This document shows positions 8,839 to 18,568 of a DNA stretch of 64,000 bases, piece by piece; positions within the stretch are counted from its first letter, which is position 1; each line of letters opens with the position of its first letter. The notes below the pieces were generated by a model, which was not told the origin of the DNA, ran no database searches, and was given only the letters and a program-made list of their open reading frames with translations. Source of the DNA: Chryseobacterium sp. H1D6B (GTDB lineage Bacteria; Bacteroidota; Bacteroidia; Flavobacteriales; Weeksellaceae); contig NZ_JARXVJ010000001.1 in the NCBI RefSeq assembly GCF_029892445.1, positions 2,356,001 through 2,420,000 on the forward strand, in the 5' to 3' direction. Both the position numbers and the translations under genes were made by a program.

Positions 8839-9234
8839 ATGGAAAATGATAAAAAAAACACCGAAGACAATGGTATCGATGAACAATACCTGATGTCCAT
8901 TATGGCTGGTAGTGCCAAGAAGGAATTGAAGAACCAAGAATTGGAGCCCGCAGGTGAAAAGCCAATGATAAGGCAAAAAATGAAAAATAAAAAAAGCAGT
9001 GAGGTAAGCTATGTCGAGCAGTTTCTGAGCCATCATTCCATGAACAAGCGTGGTGATAAAAGCATTTACATCCGTGCAGAATATCATGAGCGGCTTTCAC
9101 GGATCATCCAGACCATTGCGGATGATCAGATCCCTTTGTACGCCTATCTCGACAACATCCTGGCGCATCACTTTGAAATGTTTGAAAAAGAGATCACAGA
9201 TGATTTCAACAATAAATACCGTCCCATCTTTTAA
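8839..9234 (+). CDS. DUF3408 protein (TraB-like)
   Basis: About 131 residues from the ATG at 8839; an upstream in-frame TTG would overlap traA and is less likely. The C-terminal half carries the DUF3408 pattern: basic KSIYIRAEYHERLSRIIQ, then IPLYAYLDNILAHHFE, which resembles a ribbon-helix-helix DNA-binding fold. The N-terminal half is acidic or lysine-rich and probably disordered. Its position directly after the ParA-like gene is conserved in this element family, so it probably binds DNA as the ParA partner. That function is inferred. Confidence 0.82.
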   Translation: MENDKKNTEDNGIDEQYLMSIMAGSAKKELKNQELEPAGEKPMIRQKMKNKKSSEVSYVEQFLSHHSMNKRGDKSIYIRAEYHERLSRIIQTIADDQIPLYAYLDNILAHHFEMFEKEITDDFNNKYRPIF

Positions 9235-9245
9235 TACTTAGTTAT

Positions 9246-9869
9246 ATGGAAAAAATAATCATAATAGGTCTGTTGATCATTATAGTTCTGCTATTGTTAG
9301 ACAAGAAGTTTTCTATTCCACACCCTCAGAAAAAAAACACTGATAAGCAGTTGGATTCACCGTCTGTCATGGGAGAAACAAAGAAACTTGACAGACCATT
9401 GATGCCATCTGATTCCGATCAGCGTCAGGAAGCTTCTGAAATTATGAATCCTGATAATTTTGATTCAGAAACCAAGGAGGAAATTTTTGACAGGAATGAT
9501 CAGAAGAAAAATATCGAGGACATACTGGACAAAAACAACGACTGGGAGGAAGAGGAAGAAGACTGGCAATATCAGGGATTCTCTGAAACTGAAAGCGGGT
9601 TCGCCACAGGGGTTACCTTTGATGAATTGAGCACTGCGGGACAGATGCTTCAACAGGATGTTTTGGAGCCTGCCTTAGAACAACAAGCGGTCAATATCAT
9701 TCAGAAAATTCACGGAACCGAGCTTTTCAGCCTTTTGGAAAATTCATTGGGTGACGCTTCAAAAAAGATTGCTGATCTCCTGAATAAGAGTCTGCCGAAT
9801 GCCGATGATGTAATATCTTCCAACCATAAAAATGATGCAGAAGGTTTCGATATTGGGGAGTTTGTTTAA
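9246..9869 (+). CDS. TraD-like conjugal transfer protein with N-terminal membrane anchor
   Basis: A 207-residue protein beginning with one strongly hydrophobic helix (residues 3-18), followed by about 90 charged, probably unstructured residues rich in D/E/K. A conserved-looking C-terminal domain starts with TGVTFDELSTAGQMLQQDVL. It would be an inner membrane protein facing the cytoplasm. The same place in related transfer operons is annotated TraC or TraD; the exact letter is uncertain and no biochemical role is known to me. A terminator follows, closing the traA-led unit. Confidence 0.65.
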   Translation: MEKIIIIGLLIIIVLLLLDKKFSIPHPQKKNTDKQLDSPSVMGETKKLDRPLMPSDSDQRQEASEIMNPDNFDSETKEEIFDRNDQKKNIEDILDKNNDWEEEEEDWQYQGFSETESGFATGVTFDELSTAGQMLQQDVLEPALEQQAVNIIQKIHGTELFSLLENSLGDASKKIADLLNKSLPNADDVISSNHKNDAEGFDIGEFV

Positions 9870-9899
9870 TCAGGCTCCTCTTTTTTATTTTTAAATAAG

Positions 9900-9922
9900 T
9901 CAGACCCTGGTCTGATTTTTTT
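9900..9922 (+). terminator. Intrinsic terminator after the traA unit
   Basis: TCAGACC-CT-GGTCTGA (9900-9915) is followed by seven T. It separates the traA/DUF3408/traD unit from the traE-traQ operon, so the large operon probably has its own promoter in 9923-10065. Confidence 0.8.
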
Positions 9923-10065
9923 GTGCTTTGTTCTGAGCATCGGTTCCTTGTACAGCCAAATATTTCATATCAAAGCCACATAAAAGATACCCTGTTTTTC
10001 CACAACAAATTTGCTCCTGAGTCCTGCATAGAGCAGCGCTCAGTAACCAATTAAATGTTTATAAA

Positions 10066-10371
10066 ATGGAAAAACAAAGAAAAAAACTGCTGCTATTAGG
10101 TCTGAACTTTATAGCAGTAACAGGTGTCTTTGCCCAAGGCAACGGAACCGCAGGAATCAACGAAGCGACCCAGATGGTGACCTCTTATTTTGAGCCTGCA
10201 ACCCAGTTGATCTATGCGATCGGAGCAGTCGTTGGGCTGATTGGTGGGGTCAAGGTCTACAACAAGTTCAGCAGTGGTGATCCCGACACCAGTAAGACCG
10301 CTGCCAGCTGGTTTGGGGCGTGTATCTTTCTGATCGTTGCAGCCACGATCCTCCGTTCATTCTTTCTTTAA
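10066..10371 (+). CDS. traE: TraE (DUF4134), small membrane pilin-like subunit
   Basis: A 101-residue protein with a signal peptide (cleavage likely after GVFAQ), a conserved region GINEATQMVTSYFEPATQL, and two hydrophobic helices at about 46-60 and 83-98. The size, two-helix layout and first place in the operon fit TraE of CTnDOT-type elements, which is taken as the VirB2-like subunit of the mating channel. Length is normal. Confidence 0.9.
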   Translation: MEKQRKKLLLLGLNFIAVTGVFAQGNGTAGINEATQMVTSYFEPATQLIYAIGAVVGLIGGVKVYNKFSSGDPDTSKTAASWFGACIFLIVAATILRSFFL

Positions 10372-10382
10372 ACTTTGTTACT

Positions 10383-10715
10383 ATGAATACCTATCATATC
10401 AACAAAGGAATCGGAAGAACGGTCGAGTTCAAAGGATTAAAAGCACAATACCTGTTCATTTTTGCAGGGGGATTATTGGGAATACTCGTATTCGTGATGG
10501 TCATGTACATGGCTGGCGTCAGTACCTATCTCTGTCTTACGATTGGCGGTGCGAGCAGCGCCATTCTCATCTGGCAGACCTTCTCGCTGAACAGAAAATA
10601 CGGGGAGCATGGACTGATGAAGATAGGTGCTCAAAAAAAACATCCTAAATATATCATCAGCCGCAAGTGTATCTACCGCTATCTGAAAAGTAACCTTCAA
10701 AAAGTTTCAGCATGA
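10383..10715 (+). CDS. traF: TraF (DUF4133), inner membrane protein
   Basis: About 110 residues from ATG 10383, chosen because MNTYHINKGIGRTVEFKGLK is the typical family start; the longer frame from 10320 overlaps traE. Two hydrophobic helices (about residues 24-43 and 50-66) are followed by a basic tail (QKKHPKYIISRKCIYRYL). It resembles VirB3-like proteins that accompany the VirB4 ATPase. Its end overlaps the traG start by 4 bases, which implies translational coupling with the ATPase. Confidence 0.9.
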   Translation: MNTYHINKGIGRTVEFKGLKAQYLFIFAGGLLGILVFVMVMYMAGVSTYLCLTIGGASSAILIWQTFSLNRKYGEHGLMKIGAQKKHPKYIISRKCIYRYLKSNLQKVSA

Positions 10716-13219
10716 GAAATACCTCCAAAGCCGCAACGCTGGAAAGTAAATTCCCACTGCTTGCGATAGAAAATGACTGTATTATTTCCAAAGACGCGGA
10801 TGTCACGGTTTGCTTCAAGGTCAGGCTTCCTGAACTTTTTACGGTGGCATCTGCGGAATATGAGGCGATCCATTCAGCTTGGTTCAAGGCCATCAAGACC
10901 CTGCCTGATTTTACGGTCGTACACAAACAGGACTGGTTTATCAAAGAAAACTACAATCCTGACCTGTGTAGAGAAGACCAAAGTTTTTTATCAAAATCTT
11001 TTGAGCGCCATTTCAATGAGAGACCATTCTTAAACCACTACTGCTATCTGTTCATTACTAAGACCAGTAAAGAACGGATGCGGATGCAGAGCAACTTTTC
11101 CTCGCTGTGCAAAGGCAAACTGATCCCTAAGGAGATCAAAGACAAAGAGGTTGTAGGCAGATTTATGGAATCCGTCGATCAGTTTGAAAGGATCATGAAT
11201 GACAGCGGCTATGTCCATCTGGAACGGATGACCGAAGATGAGATTTCAGGAACTGAAAACCAATCTGGAATACTGGAACAGTATCTTACCTTATCAAGAG
11301 AATCGAATCCTTCTTTACAGGACATCAAGCTCGGTTCGGAAGAAATGCGTATCGGCAACAACCGGATCAGCCTGCACACCTTGTCCGATACCGATGACCT
11401 TCCCGGTACCGTTTCATCACACAGCCGGTATGAAAAACTGAGCACAGACCGAAGCGACTGTCTGCTGTCTTTCGCATCACCCGTAGGACTTCTGTTGAGC
11501 TGCAATCATATCTACAATCAATATCTCTTCATCGATAATAGTGATGAAAACCTGATGAAGTTTGAAAAATCCGCCAGGAATATGCATTCATTGGCGAGAT
11601 ACAGCAGAGCCAATCAGATCAACAAGGAATGGATCGAGAAGTATTTGAATGAGGCACACTCATACGGTCTGCAATCCATCCGGGCGCACTTCAATGTGAT
11701 GTCGTGGTCAGATAATCCCGCTGAACTTAAACAACTGAAAAATGATACCGGCAGTGCTTTAGCATTGATGGAATGCAAACCCAGACACAACACTACTGAT
11801 ACGGCAACCTTGTATTGGGCAGGGATTCCCGGAAATGCCGGTGACTTTCCAAGTGAGGAAAGTTTTTACACCTTCATCGAACCGGCCTTGTGTTTCTTCA
11901 CAGAGGAAACCAACTATCAGGATTCGCCATCACCATTCGGGATCAAAATGGCCGACCGTCTGACCGGAAAACCCATTCATCTGGATATTTCAGATCTGCC
12001 GATGAAGCAGGGGATCATTACCAACCGAAACAAGTTTATCCTTGGACCTTCAGGAAGCGGAAAATCTTTCTTTACCAATCATATGGTCAGACAGTATTAT
12101 GAACAGGGTGCTCACGTATTGCTGGTCGATACCGGAAATTCCTATCAGGGATTGTGTGAGCTGATCAAGGGCAAGACGAAAGGAGAGGATGGTGTGTATT
12201 TCACCTATACCGAAGACAATCCAATTGCTTTCAATCCATTCTATACCGATGACGGCATCTTTGATATTGAGAAAAGAGAAAGTATCAAAACCCTGATCCT
12301 CACCTTATGGAAAAGAGATGATGAACCACCCACCCGCTCAGAAGAGGTTGCTTTGTCCAATGCGGTGAGCGGATATATTGAACAGATCAGGAGCAAAAAT
12401 TCCCATCCTTCATTCAATGGATTCTACGACTATGTCAAAGATGACTACCAGAAAGTTCTGGAACAAAAGAAGGTCAGGGAAAAGGACTTTGATATTGCCA
12501 ACTTTCTTAATGTACTGGAGCCTTACTACAAAGGCGGCGAATACGATTACCTGTTGAATTCAGAAAAGCAACTCGACCTGTTATCGAAACGCTTTATCGT
12601 GTTTGAGATCGATGCGATCAAAGACCACAAGATCCTGTTCCCGATCGTGACCATTATCATTATGGAGGTCTTCATCAACAAGATGCGACGTCTCAAGGGA
12701 ATCAGAAAGCTGATCCTCATTGAAGAAGCCTGGAAAGCCATCGCCAAAGAAGGGATGGCAGAATACATTAAATATTTGTTCAAAACGGTCAGGAAGTTTT
12801 TCGGTGAAGCGATTGTAGTCACCCAGGAAGTGGATGACATCATCCAGTCTCCGATTGTCAAGGAAAGTATTATCAACAATTCAGACTGCAAGATCCTTCT
12901 GGATCAGCGCAAGTACATGAACAAATTCGATGATATCCAGACGATGCTCGGTTTAACGGACAAAGAAAAAGCTCAGATACTTTCGATCAATATGAACAAT
13001 GATCCGAGAAGACTCTACAAAGAGGTCTGGATCGGGCTTGGCGGAACACACTCTGCGGTGTATGCTACCGAAGTTTCAACAGAAGAATATCTCGCTTACA
13101 CCACTGAAGAAACTGAAAAGATGGAGGTCATGAATCTGGCCTCTGAACTTGACGGCAATGTGGAACATGCCATCAAGAGGATTTCTCTCAGGAGAATCAA
13201 ATCGAACAAAGAAAATTAA
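10712..13219 (+). CDS. traG: TraG, VirB4-type conjugation ATPase
   Basis: An 835-residue ATPase that powers assembly of the mating channel. The N-terminal third is the DUF3875-like region; the ATPase domain has Walker A GPSGSGKS at 445-452 and Walker B in RKLILIEEAWKAI, followed by the ARTR-like VRKFFGEAIVVTQEVDDI. Length and motif order are normal for Bacteroidota TraG. It is a soluble or membrane-associated cytoplasmic protein partnered with TraF. Both nucleotide-binding motifs look intact, so it is probably active. Confidence 0.96.
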   Translation: MRNTSKAATLESKFPLLAIENDCIISKDADVTVCFKVRLPELFTVASAEYEAIHSAWFKAIKTLPDFTVVHKQDWFIKENYNPDLCREDQSFLSKSFERHFNERPFLNHYCYLFITKTSKERMRMQSNFSSLCKGKLIPKEIKDKEVVGRFMESVDQFERIMNDSGYVHLERMTEDEISGTENQSGILEQYLTLSRESNPSLQDIKLGSEEMRIGNNRISLHTLSDTDDLPGTVSSHSRYEKLSTDRSDCLLSFASPVGLLLSCNHIYNQYLFIDNSDENLMKFEKSARNMHSLARYSRANQINKEWIEKYLNEAHSYGLQSIRAHFNVMSWSDNPAELKQLKNDTGSALALMECKPRHNTTDTATLYWAGIPGNAGDFPSEESFYTFIEPALCFFTEETNYQDSPSPFGIKMADRLTGKPIHLDISDLPMKQGIITNRNKFILGPSGSGKSFFTNHMVRQYYEQGAHVLLVDTGNSYQGLCELIKGKTKGEDGVYFTYTEDNPIAFNPFYTDDGIFDIEKRESIKTLILTLWKRDDEPPTRSEEVALSNAVSGYIEQIRSKNSHPSFNGFYDYVKDDYQKVLEQKKVREKDFDIANFLNVLEPYYKGGEYDYLLNSEKQLDLLSKRFIVFEIDAIKDHKILFPIVTIIIMEVFINKMRRLKGIRKLILIEEAWKAIAKEGMAEYIKYLFKTVRKFFGEAIVVTQEVDDIIQSPIVKESIINNSDCKILLDQRKYMNKFDDIQTMLGLTDKEKAQILSINMNNDPRRLYKEVWIGLGGTHSAVYATEVSTEEYLAYTTEETEKMEVMNLASELDGNVEHAIKRISLRRIKSNKEN

Positions 13220-13245
13220 TTAATCCAATCATTTAAAATTTTACA

Positions 13246-13878
13246 ATGAAAAATTTGATCATTAAAACAGCAATGGTAGCGATTTTCGCTACCGCCACCT
13301 ATGCAAAAGCACAATTTGTAGTGACCGATCCAGCCAATCTCGCCTCTGGAATTCTGAACTCAGCGAATGAAATTGTGCAGACCTCGTCGACCGTTTCCAA
13401 CGTCATTAAAAACTTCAACGAGGTGAAGAAGGTCTATGAGCAGGGAAAGGAATATTATGACAAACTGAAAGCCATCAACAATCTGGTCAAAGATGCTAGA
13501 AAAGTTCAGCAGACCGTCCTGATGGTCGGCGACGTATCAGAAATATACGTCACCAATTTCAGTAAGATGCTCAATGATCCCAACTTCAATGCTCAGGAAC
13601 TGACGGCGATCGCCAACGGCTACTCAGCACTATTGACCGAAAGTACGGAACTGCTTAAAGAGCTGAAGGAGATCATCACGGCCAATGGACTTTCTTTAAA
13701 CGATAAAGAAAGGATGGATGTGATCGACCGAGTTTACAAGGAGGTTAAAGAATATCACAATCTGGTTAGATACTATACCAACAAGAATATTTCTGTAAGC
13801 TACCTGAGAGCAAAAAAACAGAACAATACCCAAAGGGTCTTGAATCTTTATGGTACTTCCAACCAAAAATACTGGTAA
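13246..13878 (+). CDS. traI: TraI (DUF4141), periplasmic transfer protein
   Basis: A 210-residue protein with a signal peptide (MKNLIIKTAMVAIFATATYA) and a long helical body with heptad-like spacing (EVKKVYEQGKEYYDKLKAI). It fits the DUF4141/TraI family, a VirB5-like component thought to act in the periplasm. No TraH gene lies between traG and traI, unlike the full CTnDOT order. The traJ start lies two bases past its stop. Confidence 0.87.
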   Translation: MKNLIIKTAMVAIFATATYAKAQFVVTDPANLASGILNSANEIVQTSSTVSNVIKNFNEVKKVYEQGKEYYDKLKAINNLVKDARKVQQTVLMVGDVSEIYVTNFSKMLNDPNFNAQELTAIANGYSALLTESTELLKELKEIITANGLSLNDKERMDVIDRVYKEVKEYHNLVRYYTNKNISVSYLRAKKQNNTQRVLNLYGTSNQKYW

Positions 13879-13879
13879 G

Positions 13880-14872
13880 ATGGAACCCACTAATTTACAC
13901 GAAGTCCTTCGTTCGGTTTATGATGAGATGATGCCATTATGTGCCGATATGGCTGCGTTAGCCAAGGGCGTGGCTGGCCTGGGCGCATTATTCTATGTTG
14001 CCATCAAGGTTTGGCAGTCACTCAGCCGAGCTGAACCAATCGATTTGTTTCCGATGCTAAGACCCTTTGCTATCGGTATCTGCATTATGTTTTTTTCAAC
14101 ATTGGTACTGGGAAGTATTAACGGTGTGCTAAGCCCGATTGTTCAGGGAAGTCACTCGATGTTGGAGGATCAAGTTTTGGATCTGAACGAATTGCAGCAG
14201 AAAAAAGACCTGCTGGAACGTGAGGCTATGCTGAGGAATCCCGAAATGGCCTATCTGATCTCGGATGAGGAATTTGACAAAAAGCTTGACGAGCTCGGCT
14301 GGTCTCCATCTGATCTGGTCACGATGTCCGGAATGTACATTGAGAGAGAAATGTTTGATATCAAGAAACAGATCAGGGACGGTTTTCGTGAATTCCTTGA
14401 GATCCTATTCCAGTCAGCAGCTTTGGTCATTGATACGATCAGGACCTTTTTTCTCATTGTACTTTCCATCTTGGGACCCATAGCGTTTGCTATTTCAGTA
14501 TGGGATGGTTTCCAGACCACCCTCACACAATGGCTGACGAGATATATCAGCGTTTATCTATGGCTGCCAGTTGCGGATATTTTCAGTTCGATCCTAGCCA
14601 AAATACAATCGCTCATCCTGGAGCGGGATATTGAGATGCTGGCCGATCCGAATTTCATTCCTGATACTTCCAACACCGTGTACATCATCTATATGATCAT
14701 CGGGATCATCGGATACTTTACAGTTCCAACCGTTACCGGATGGGTAATTCAGGCAGGAGGTGCCGGCAATTTTATGCGCAATGTCAACCAGACCGCCACA
14801 AAATCAGGAAATATTGCGGGAGCAGCAGCAGGCAGTGCCACAGGTAATATCTCAGGCAGATTATTAAAATAA
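13880..14872 (+). CDS. traJ: TraJ, polytopic VirB6-like membrane protein
   Basis: About 330 residues from ATG 13880; the frame is open from 13850 but that part overlaps traI, and MEPTNLHEVLRSVYDEMMPL is the usual start. Several hydrophobic helices lie at about residues 30-50, 62-84, 185-215 and 270-295, and the C-terminus is glycine/alanine-rich (GAAAGSATGNISG). This is the VirB6-like inner membrane part of the channel. Confidence 0.93.
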   Translation: MEPTNLHEVLRSVYDEMMPLCADMAALAKGVAGLGALFYVAIKVWQSLSRAEPIDLFPMLRPFAIGICIMFFSTLVLGSINGVLSPIVQGSHSMLEDQVLDLNELQQKKDLLEREAMLRNPEMAYLISDEEFDKKLDELGWSPSDLVTMSGMYIEREMFDIKKQIRDGFREFLEILFQSAALVIDTIRTFFLIVLSILGPIAFAISVWDGFQTTLTQWLTRYISVYLWLPVADIFSSILAKIQSLILERDIEMLADPNFIPDTSNTVYIIYMIIGIIGYFTVPTVTGWVIQAGGAGNFMRNVNQTATKSGNIAGAAAGSATGNISGRLLK

Positions 14873-14884
14873 AAATACGATCCA

Positions 14885-15508
14885 ATGGAATTTAAAACTT
14901 TAAGAAATATAGAGAGCAGCTTCAAGCAGATCCGCTTATTTACATTCGTTTTTGCGGTGCTCTGTTTTGCCGTGGTAGGCGTGGTCGTTTTTAAGTCCTA
15001 TCAGTTTGCAGAAGAACAGCGACAGAAGATCTATGTTCTGGATAACGGCAAATCGCTGATGGTCGCACTGTCTCAGGATATGTCGATCAACAGACCTGTA
15101 GAAGCCAGGGAGCATGTGAGGCGATTTCATGAACTGTTCTTTACGGTGGCACCGGATAAGAATGCCATTGAAAGCAATGCTAAAAGAGCTTTCAATCTGG
15201 CAGACCAGTCAGCATTCGATTACTACAAGGACCTTCAGGAGAAAGGGTATTACAACCGGATCATCTCAGGCAACATCCAGCAGAGGATAGAGGTGGACAG
15301 TGTTGTGGCTGATTTCAATAACTATCCTTACACCGTAAAGACCTTTGCAAGACAGTTCATTATCCGATCCAGCAATCTGACGATACGAAGTCTGATCACC
15401 AATTGTTCATTAGTGAACTCCGTGCGGTCTGACAGCAATCCCCAGGGATTTACCATTGAAAAATTCAATGTTCTTGAAAACAAAGACATCGAAACTGTTG
15501 AACGTTAA
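14885..15508 (+). CDS. traK: TraK, VirB8-like channel component
   Basis: A 207-residue protein with a short cytoplasmic N-terminus, one membrane helix at about residues 19-38 (FTFVFAVLCFAVVGVVVFKS) and a periplasmic domain with the family patterns NIQQRIEVDSVV and PQGFTIEKFNVLENKDIE. This is the VirB8-like scaffold. It lies 12 bases after traJ. Length matches CTnDOT TraK closely. Confidence 0.93.
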   Translation: MEFKTLRNIESSFKQIRLFTFVFAVLCFAVVGVVVFKSYQFAEEQRQKIYVLDNGKSLMVALSQDMSINRPVEAREHVRRFHELFFTVAPDKNAIESNAKRAFNLADQSAFDYYKDLQEKGYYNRIISGNIQQRIEVDSVVADFNNYPYTVKTFARQFIIRSSNLTIRSLITNCSLVNSVRSDSNPQGFTIEKFNVLENKDIETVER

Positions 15509-15518
15509 AATCAAAACA

Positions 15519-15785
15519 ATGAAAAACATCAGGGATACCATTGAAAATTATGTTTTGCAGGCAGAAGGGCGATGGAAAGCGATGCCGGCAGAGCGGCAAC
15601 GGTTTTTTACCAAGCTTTTTTTTACGGGTTACGCTATGATGACCGTAATCGTTATGATCAGTATATGGATGTCTACTGCCAATAAAACCAACACGATGTT
15701 TATTGGCCATATCAGTACCATTTCAGATCATAGTTTTTCCAAGAAAGCAGCTGAGGATCGTGTCAATTCAACCATTAAAAAATAA
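15519..15785 (+). CDS. traL: TraL (DUF3989), small membrane protein
   Basis: About 88 residues from ATG 15519, ten bases after traK; the longer frame from 15456 runs into traK. One hydrophobic helix at about residues 31-51 (LFFTGYAMMTVIVMISIWM) is preceded by an amphipathic basic segment. It fits the small TraL/DUF3989 family at its usual place between TraK and TraM. Its molecular role is unknown. Confidence 0.85.
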   Translation: MKNIRDTIENYVLQAEGRWKAMPAERQRFFTKLFFTGYAMMTVIVMISIWMSTANKTNTMFIGHISTISDHSFSKKAAEDRVNSTIKK

Positions 15786-15789
15786 AGCT

Positions 15790-17073
15790 ATGAGAGATTC
15801 AGATAAAATCAAAGTCACCGAAAGCGAATCGCCGGAGTCGGAAAACGAACCGCAGGGGATGAATAAATTACAGTGGGAGCGATTGAAGAAACCCATCATT
15901 TATTTTTTGATGGCAGTCGTCTGCTCCTGTAGCCTCTATCTTATCTTCAAGCCACAAGACAACAAGATCATTGAGGAATCAGGGTTTAACGCAGGGATAC
16001 CACAGGCAAAGGACGACCAGCTGCAATCTGATAAACAGAAGGCATATGAGCAGCAACTGTTGGAACAAAAGAATGAAGAGAAAAGAAATGCGATCACTTC
16101 ATTGTCTGATTACTGGAACGATCAAAACAATAACGGTCAAAATCCATTAACAGGCCAAGCGAATGTGTCAGCTCAACCGGAGCAGAATGCAGTGAACAGT
16201 TATCGCCAGGCGCAGCAGACTCTGGGTTCTTTCTATAGCAGGGATGAGCAAGAGGTCAATAATCTCAGGAAAGAGATTTCGAGACTTAAAAATGAAGCGG
16301 TACAGAACAGTGCTGTTCCGGTCGGTCTGGGAATGAATGACCAGTTAGAGCTGATGGAAAAATCCTACCAGATGGCCGCTAAATACCTTCCCCAAAGTAA
16401 TAAGCAGGAAGAACCTATATCAAAAGAAGAGGATGTGAAACAGCCTTCTGAAAATAAAGTATTGCTAACGGCAGTAAGACCAGCTCGTCAGAATATCGTC
16501 TCCTCTTTATACAGGGAGTCATCGGACAGTGCCTTTCTGGCTGGTCTGAATGATCGGAGGTTGTTTGGAACTAAGGATGATACCAATGATTCAGAACACT
16601 CCAAAAATGCGATCAAAGCCATTGTACAGGAGTCAAAGACGATGACCAATGAAGCTACATTGTCTATTAGGCTGTTGGAAAGAATGCTCGTAGGTCGTAG
16701 AGAAATTCCAGCAGGAACATTGCTGAAAGCCAATGGTAAATTCCAGGGTGGGAGACTTCAACTAAAAATTTCATCCATTGAATATCATGGCAGCATTTAT
16801 CCTGTAGAGATCGATATTCATGACAATGACGGTCAGCCTGGTCTGTATGTTCCGTATTCGCCTGAGCAAAATGCAGTCACTGATATTGTAGGCAATATGA
16901 GTCAAAGCTCAGGCACCAATATAATGATGACCCAATCAGCAGGACAGCAGATCGCCTCGGACTTAAGCAGGGGCGTTGTACAGGGTCTTTCAGGCTATTT
17001 CCAAAAGCGGGTCAGACAGTTAAAGGTCAACGTGAAGGCTGGTCATCAGTTATTCCTTGTCCCTAAAAAGTAA
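15790..17073 (+). CDS. traM: TraM, VirB10-like channel protein
   Basis: About 427 residues from ATG 15790 (MRDSDKIKVTES); the longer frame from 15703 overlaps traL. The order is a cytoplasmic acidic tail, one membrane helix at about residues 31-49, a long Gln-rich periplasmic linker with coiled-coil potential (EQQLLEQKNEEKRNAI), and a conserved C-terminal domain from about residue 280 (TLSIRLLERMLVGRREIPAG). This layout is that of VirB10-like energy-sensing channel proteins. Confidence 0.93.
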   Translation: MRDSDKIKVTESESPESENEPQGMNKLQWERLKKPIIYFLMAVVCSCSLYLIFKPQDNKIIEESGFNAGIPQAKDDQLQSDKQKAYEQQLLEQKNEEKRNAITSLSDYWNDQNNNGQNPLTGQANVSAQPEQNAVNSYRQAQQTLGSFYSRDEQEVNNLRKEISRLKNEAVQNSAVPVGLGMNDQLELMEKSYQMAAKYLPQSNKQEEPISKEEDVKQPSENKVLLTAVRPARQNIVSSLYRESSDSAFLAGLNDRRLFGTKDDTNDSEHSKNAIKAIVQESKTMTNEATLSIRLLERMLVGRREIPAGTLLKANGKFQGGRLQLKISSIEYHGSIYPVEIDIHDNDGQPGLYVPYSPEQNAVTDIVGNMSQSSGTNIMMTQSAGQQIASDLSRGVVQGLSGYFQKRVRQLKVNVKAGHQLFLVPKK

Positions 17074-17092
17074 CCATTAAAAAAATAAAAAA

Positions 17093-17995
17093 ATGAACAA
17101 AATAAAAAGCCATTATCTACTGATGATCGTATTTCTGCTCTTTTCAGGAAGATCACCAGCTCAGGATTCCGCTGCTCCCTATCTTACACTGGAGGAAGCG
17201 AGATTGGAACCTTTCAAAATGCAGGTCACCTACAATAAAACCTCGCACCTGCTTTTTCCTTCTCCAATCCGATATGTCGACTTGGGGAGTGACCTGCTGG
17301 TCGCCAATAAGGCAGAGCCTGTTGGAAATGTTCTCCGGATTAAATCGGCAGTAAGGGATTTCGAAGAAGAAACCAATTTTTCGGTTATTACCGAAGATGG
17401 AAAGTTTTACAATTTCGATGTTTTTTACAGTTCCTATCCGGAAACACTGAACTACGATCTGGTAAAACTTGAGAGGGCGGACGAGCACCAACATTCTGCT
17501 GATGTCTTGTTTGAAGACCTGAAGGGCAGTTCGTCCTCTTTGACGGAATTGATCTTGGAAAACCTGTATGAAAAAAGCAGCAGAACCATCAAACACATAT
17601 CTTCCAGAAGCTTTGGAATTCAGTTCTCTGTTCGTGCATTGCACGTCAATGACAATAAATTTTATTTCACCTTACAGGTTAAGAACAGCAGCAATGTGGC
17701 TTTTGCCATCGATCTGGTGAATTTCAAAATTGTTGATAAGAAGAATTTAAAAAGAACAGTGGTTCAGGATAAACTGTTAGAGCCGGTTCGAGTCCATTTT
17801 CCGGTGATGACCGCAATTCATCATTCCGACATTTTGGGAGTTTATTTGTTGGACCAGTTCACCCTTTTGAAAGATCAGGTCTTGGAAATTGAAATTCTTG
17901 AAAAGAATGGGGGACGTCATCAGAAAGTTCAGCTTGAAAACGCAGACCTTATCAATGCCAAACTCATCAACAGTCTAACCATAAAAGCGAAGTGA
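17093..17995 (+). CDS. traN: TraN (DUF4138), VirB9-like protein
   Basis: A 300-residue exported protein with a signal peptide ending near RSPAQ. The first domain begins LEPFKMQVTYNKTSHLLFP and includes IRYVDLGSDLLVANKA; the second has FGIQFSVRALHVNDNKFYFT, typical of DUF4138. It is taken as the VirB9-like periplasmic/outer-membrane part that contacts TraM. TraO starts directly after its stop codon. Length is normal. Confidence 0.93.
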   Translation: MNKIKSHYLLMIVFLLFSGRSPAQDSAAPYLTLEEARLEPFKMQVTYNKTSHLLFPSPIRYVDLGSDLLVANKAEPVGNVLRIKSAVRDFEEETNFSVITEDGKFYNFDVFYSSYPETLNYDLVKLERADEHQHSADVLFEDLKGSSSSLTELILENLYEKSSRTIKHISSRSFGIQFSVRALHVNDNKFYFTLQVKNSSNVAFAIDLVNFKIVDKKNLKRTVVQDKLLEPVRVHFPVMTAIHHSDILGVYLLDQFTLLKDQVLEIEILEKNGGRHQKVQLENADLINAKLINSLTIKAK

Positions 17996-17996
17996 G

Positions 17997-18557
17997 ATGC
18001 AAAGGATATTTTTAAGTATGCTGTTATTATTAATCGCAAACATCAGATCAAATGCTCAGCAGATGATCCCGAAGCAAAAGGGACTTGAATTGACATATTC
18101 AGTATTTCCTCAATCTCCTGAAAAACAAAATTACGCTTTAAGCACAGGTCTCATTTCTTACGCTAAGAATGGTAATTATTTTTTCGGATTGGCAGAGTAC
18201 AGCAGAAAATATTACGAATATTCCAATTATGATATTCCAATAGATACCTTTCTGTTTAACGGCGGTTACAGTCTTTATCTATGGGGAGATGCGATGAGAA
18301 ATGTCAACATCAATATTGGATTAGGCGGAGTTGCTGGTTATGAGCAGGTGAATAAGGGTAAAGCAATCATCCAGGATGGCTCTATTATCAGTACCACTGA
18401 AAGTTTCATCTACGGTGCATCAGGCAAGCTGTCATTAGAGAGCTACCTTACGGAACATCTGGTATTTTTAGTCAACGGACAACTGCGTTTCTTACAAAAC
18501 AGCCAGCTTGCCGAGTTTTACGCCTTGTTCGGTTTTGGATTAAGGTTTAATTTTTAA
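17997..18557 (+). CDS. traO: TraO, outer membrane-type transfer protein
   Basis: A 186-residue protein with a signal peptide (start MQRIFLSMLLLLIANIRSNA) and alternating beta-strand pattern ending in an aromatic residue (LFGFGLRFNF), which suggests an outer membrane beta-barrel. It fits the TraO family of Bacteroidota conjugative elements. The conserved block NVNINIGLGGVAGYEQVNKG is the clearest marker. No primase-like TraP gene lies between it and traQ. Confidence 0.9.
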   Translation: MQRIFLSMLLLLIANIRSNAQQMIPKQKGLELTYSVFPQSPEKQNYALSTGLISYAKNGNYFFGLAEYSRKYYEYSNYDIPIDTFLFNGGYSLYLWGDAMRNVNINIGLGGVAGYEQVNKGKAIIQDGSIISTTESFIYGASGKLSLESYLTEHLVFLVNGQLRFLQNSQLAEFYALFGFGLRFNF

Positions 18558-18568
18558 AAACGATTGCT

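Noticed and set aside
10473..10944. Minus-strand frames across traF/traG
   Set aside because: They mirror conserved transfer genes and lack family marks.
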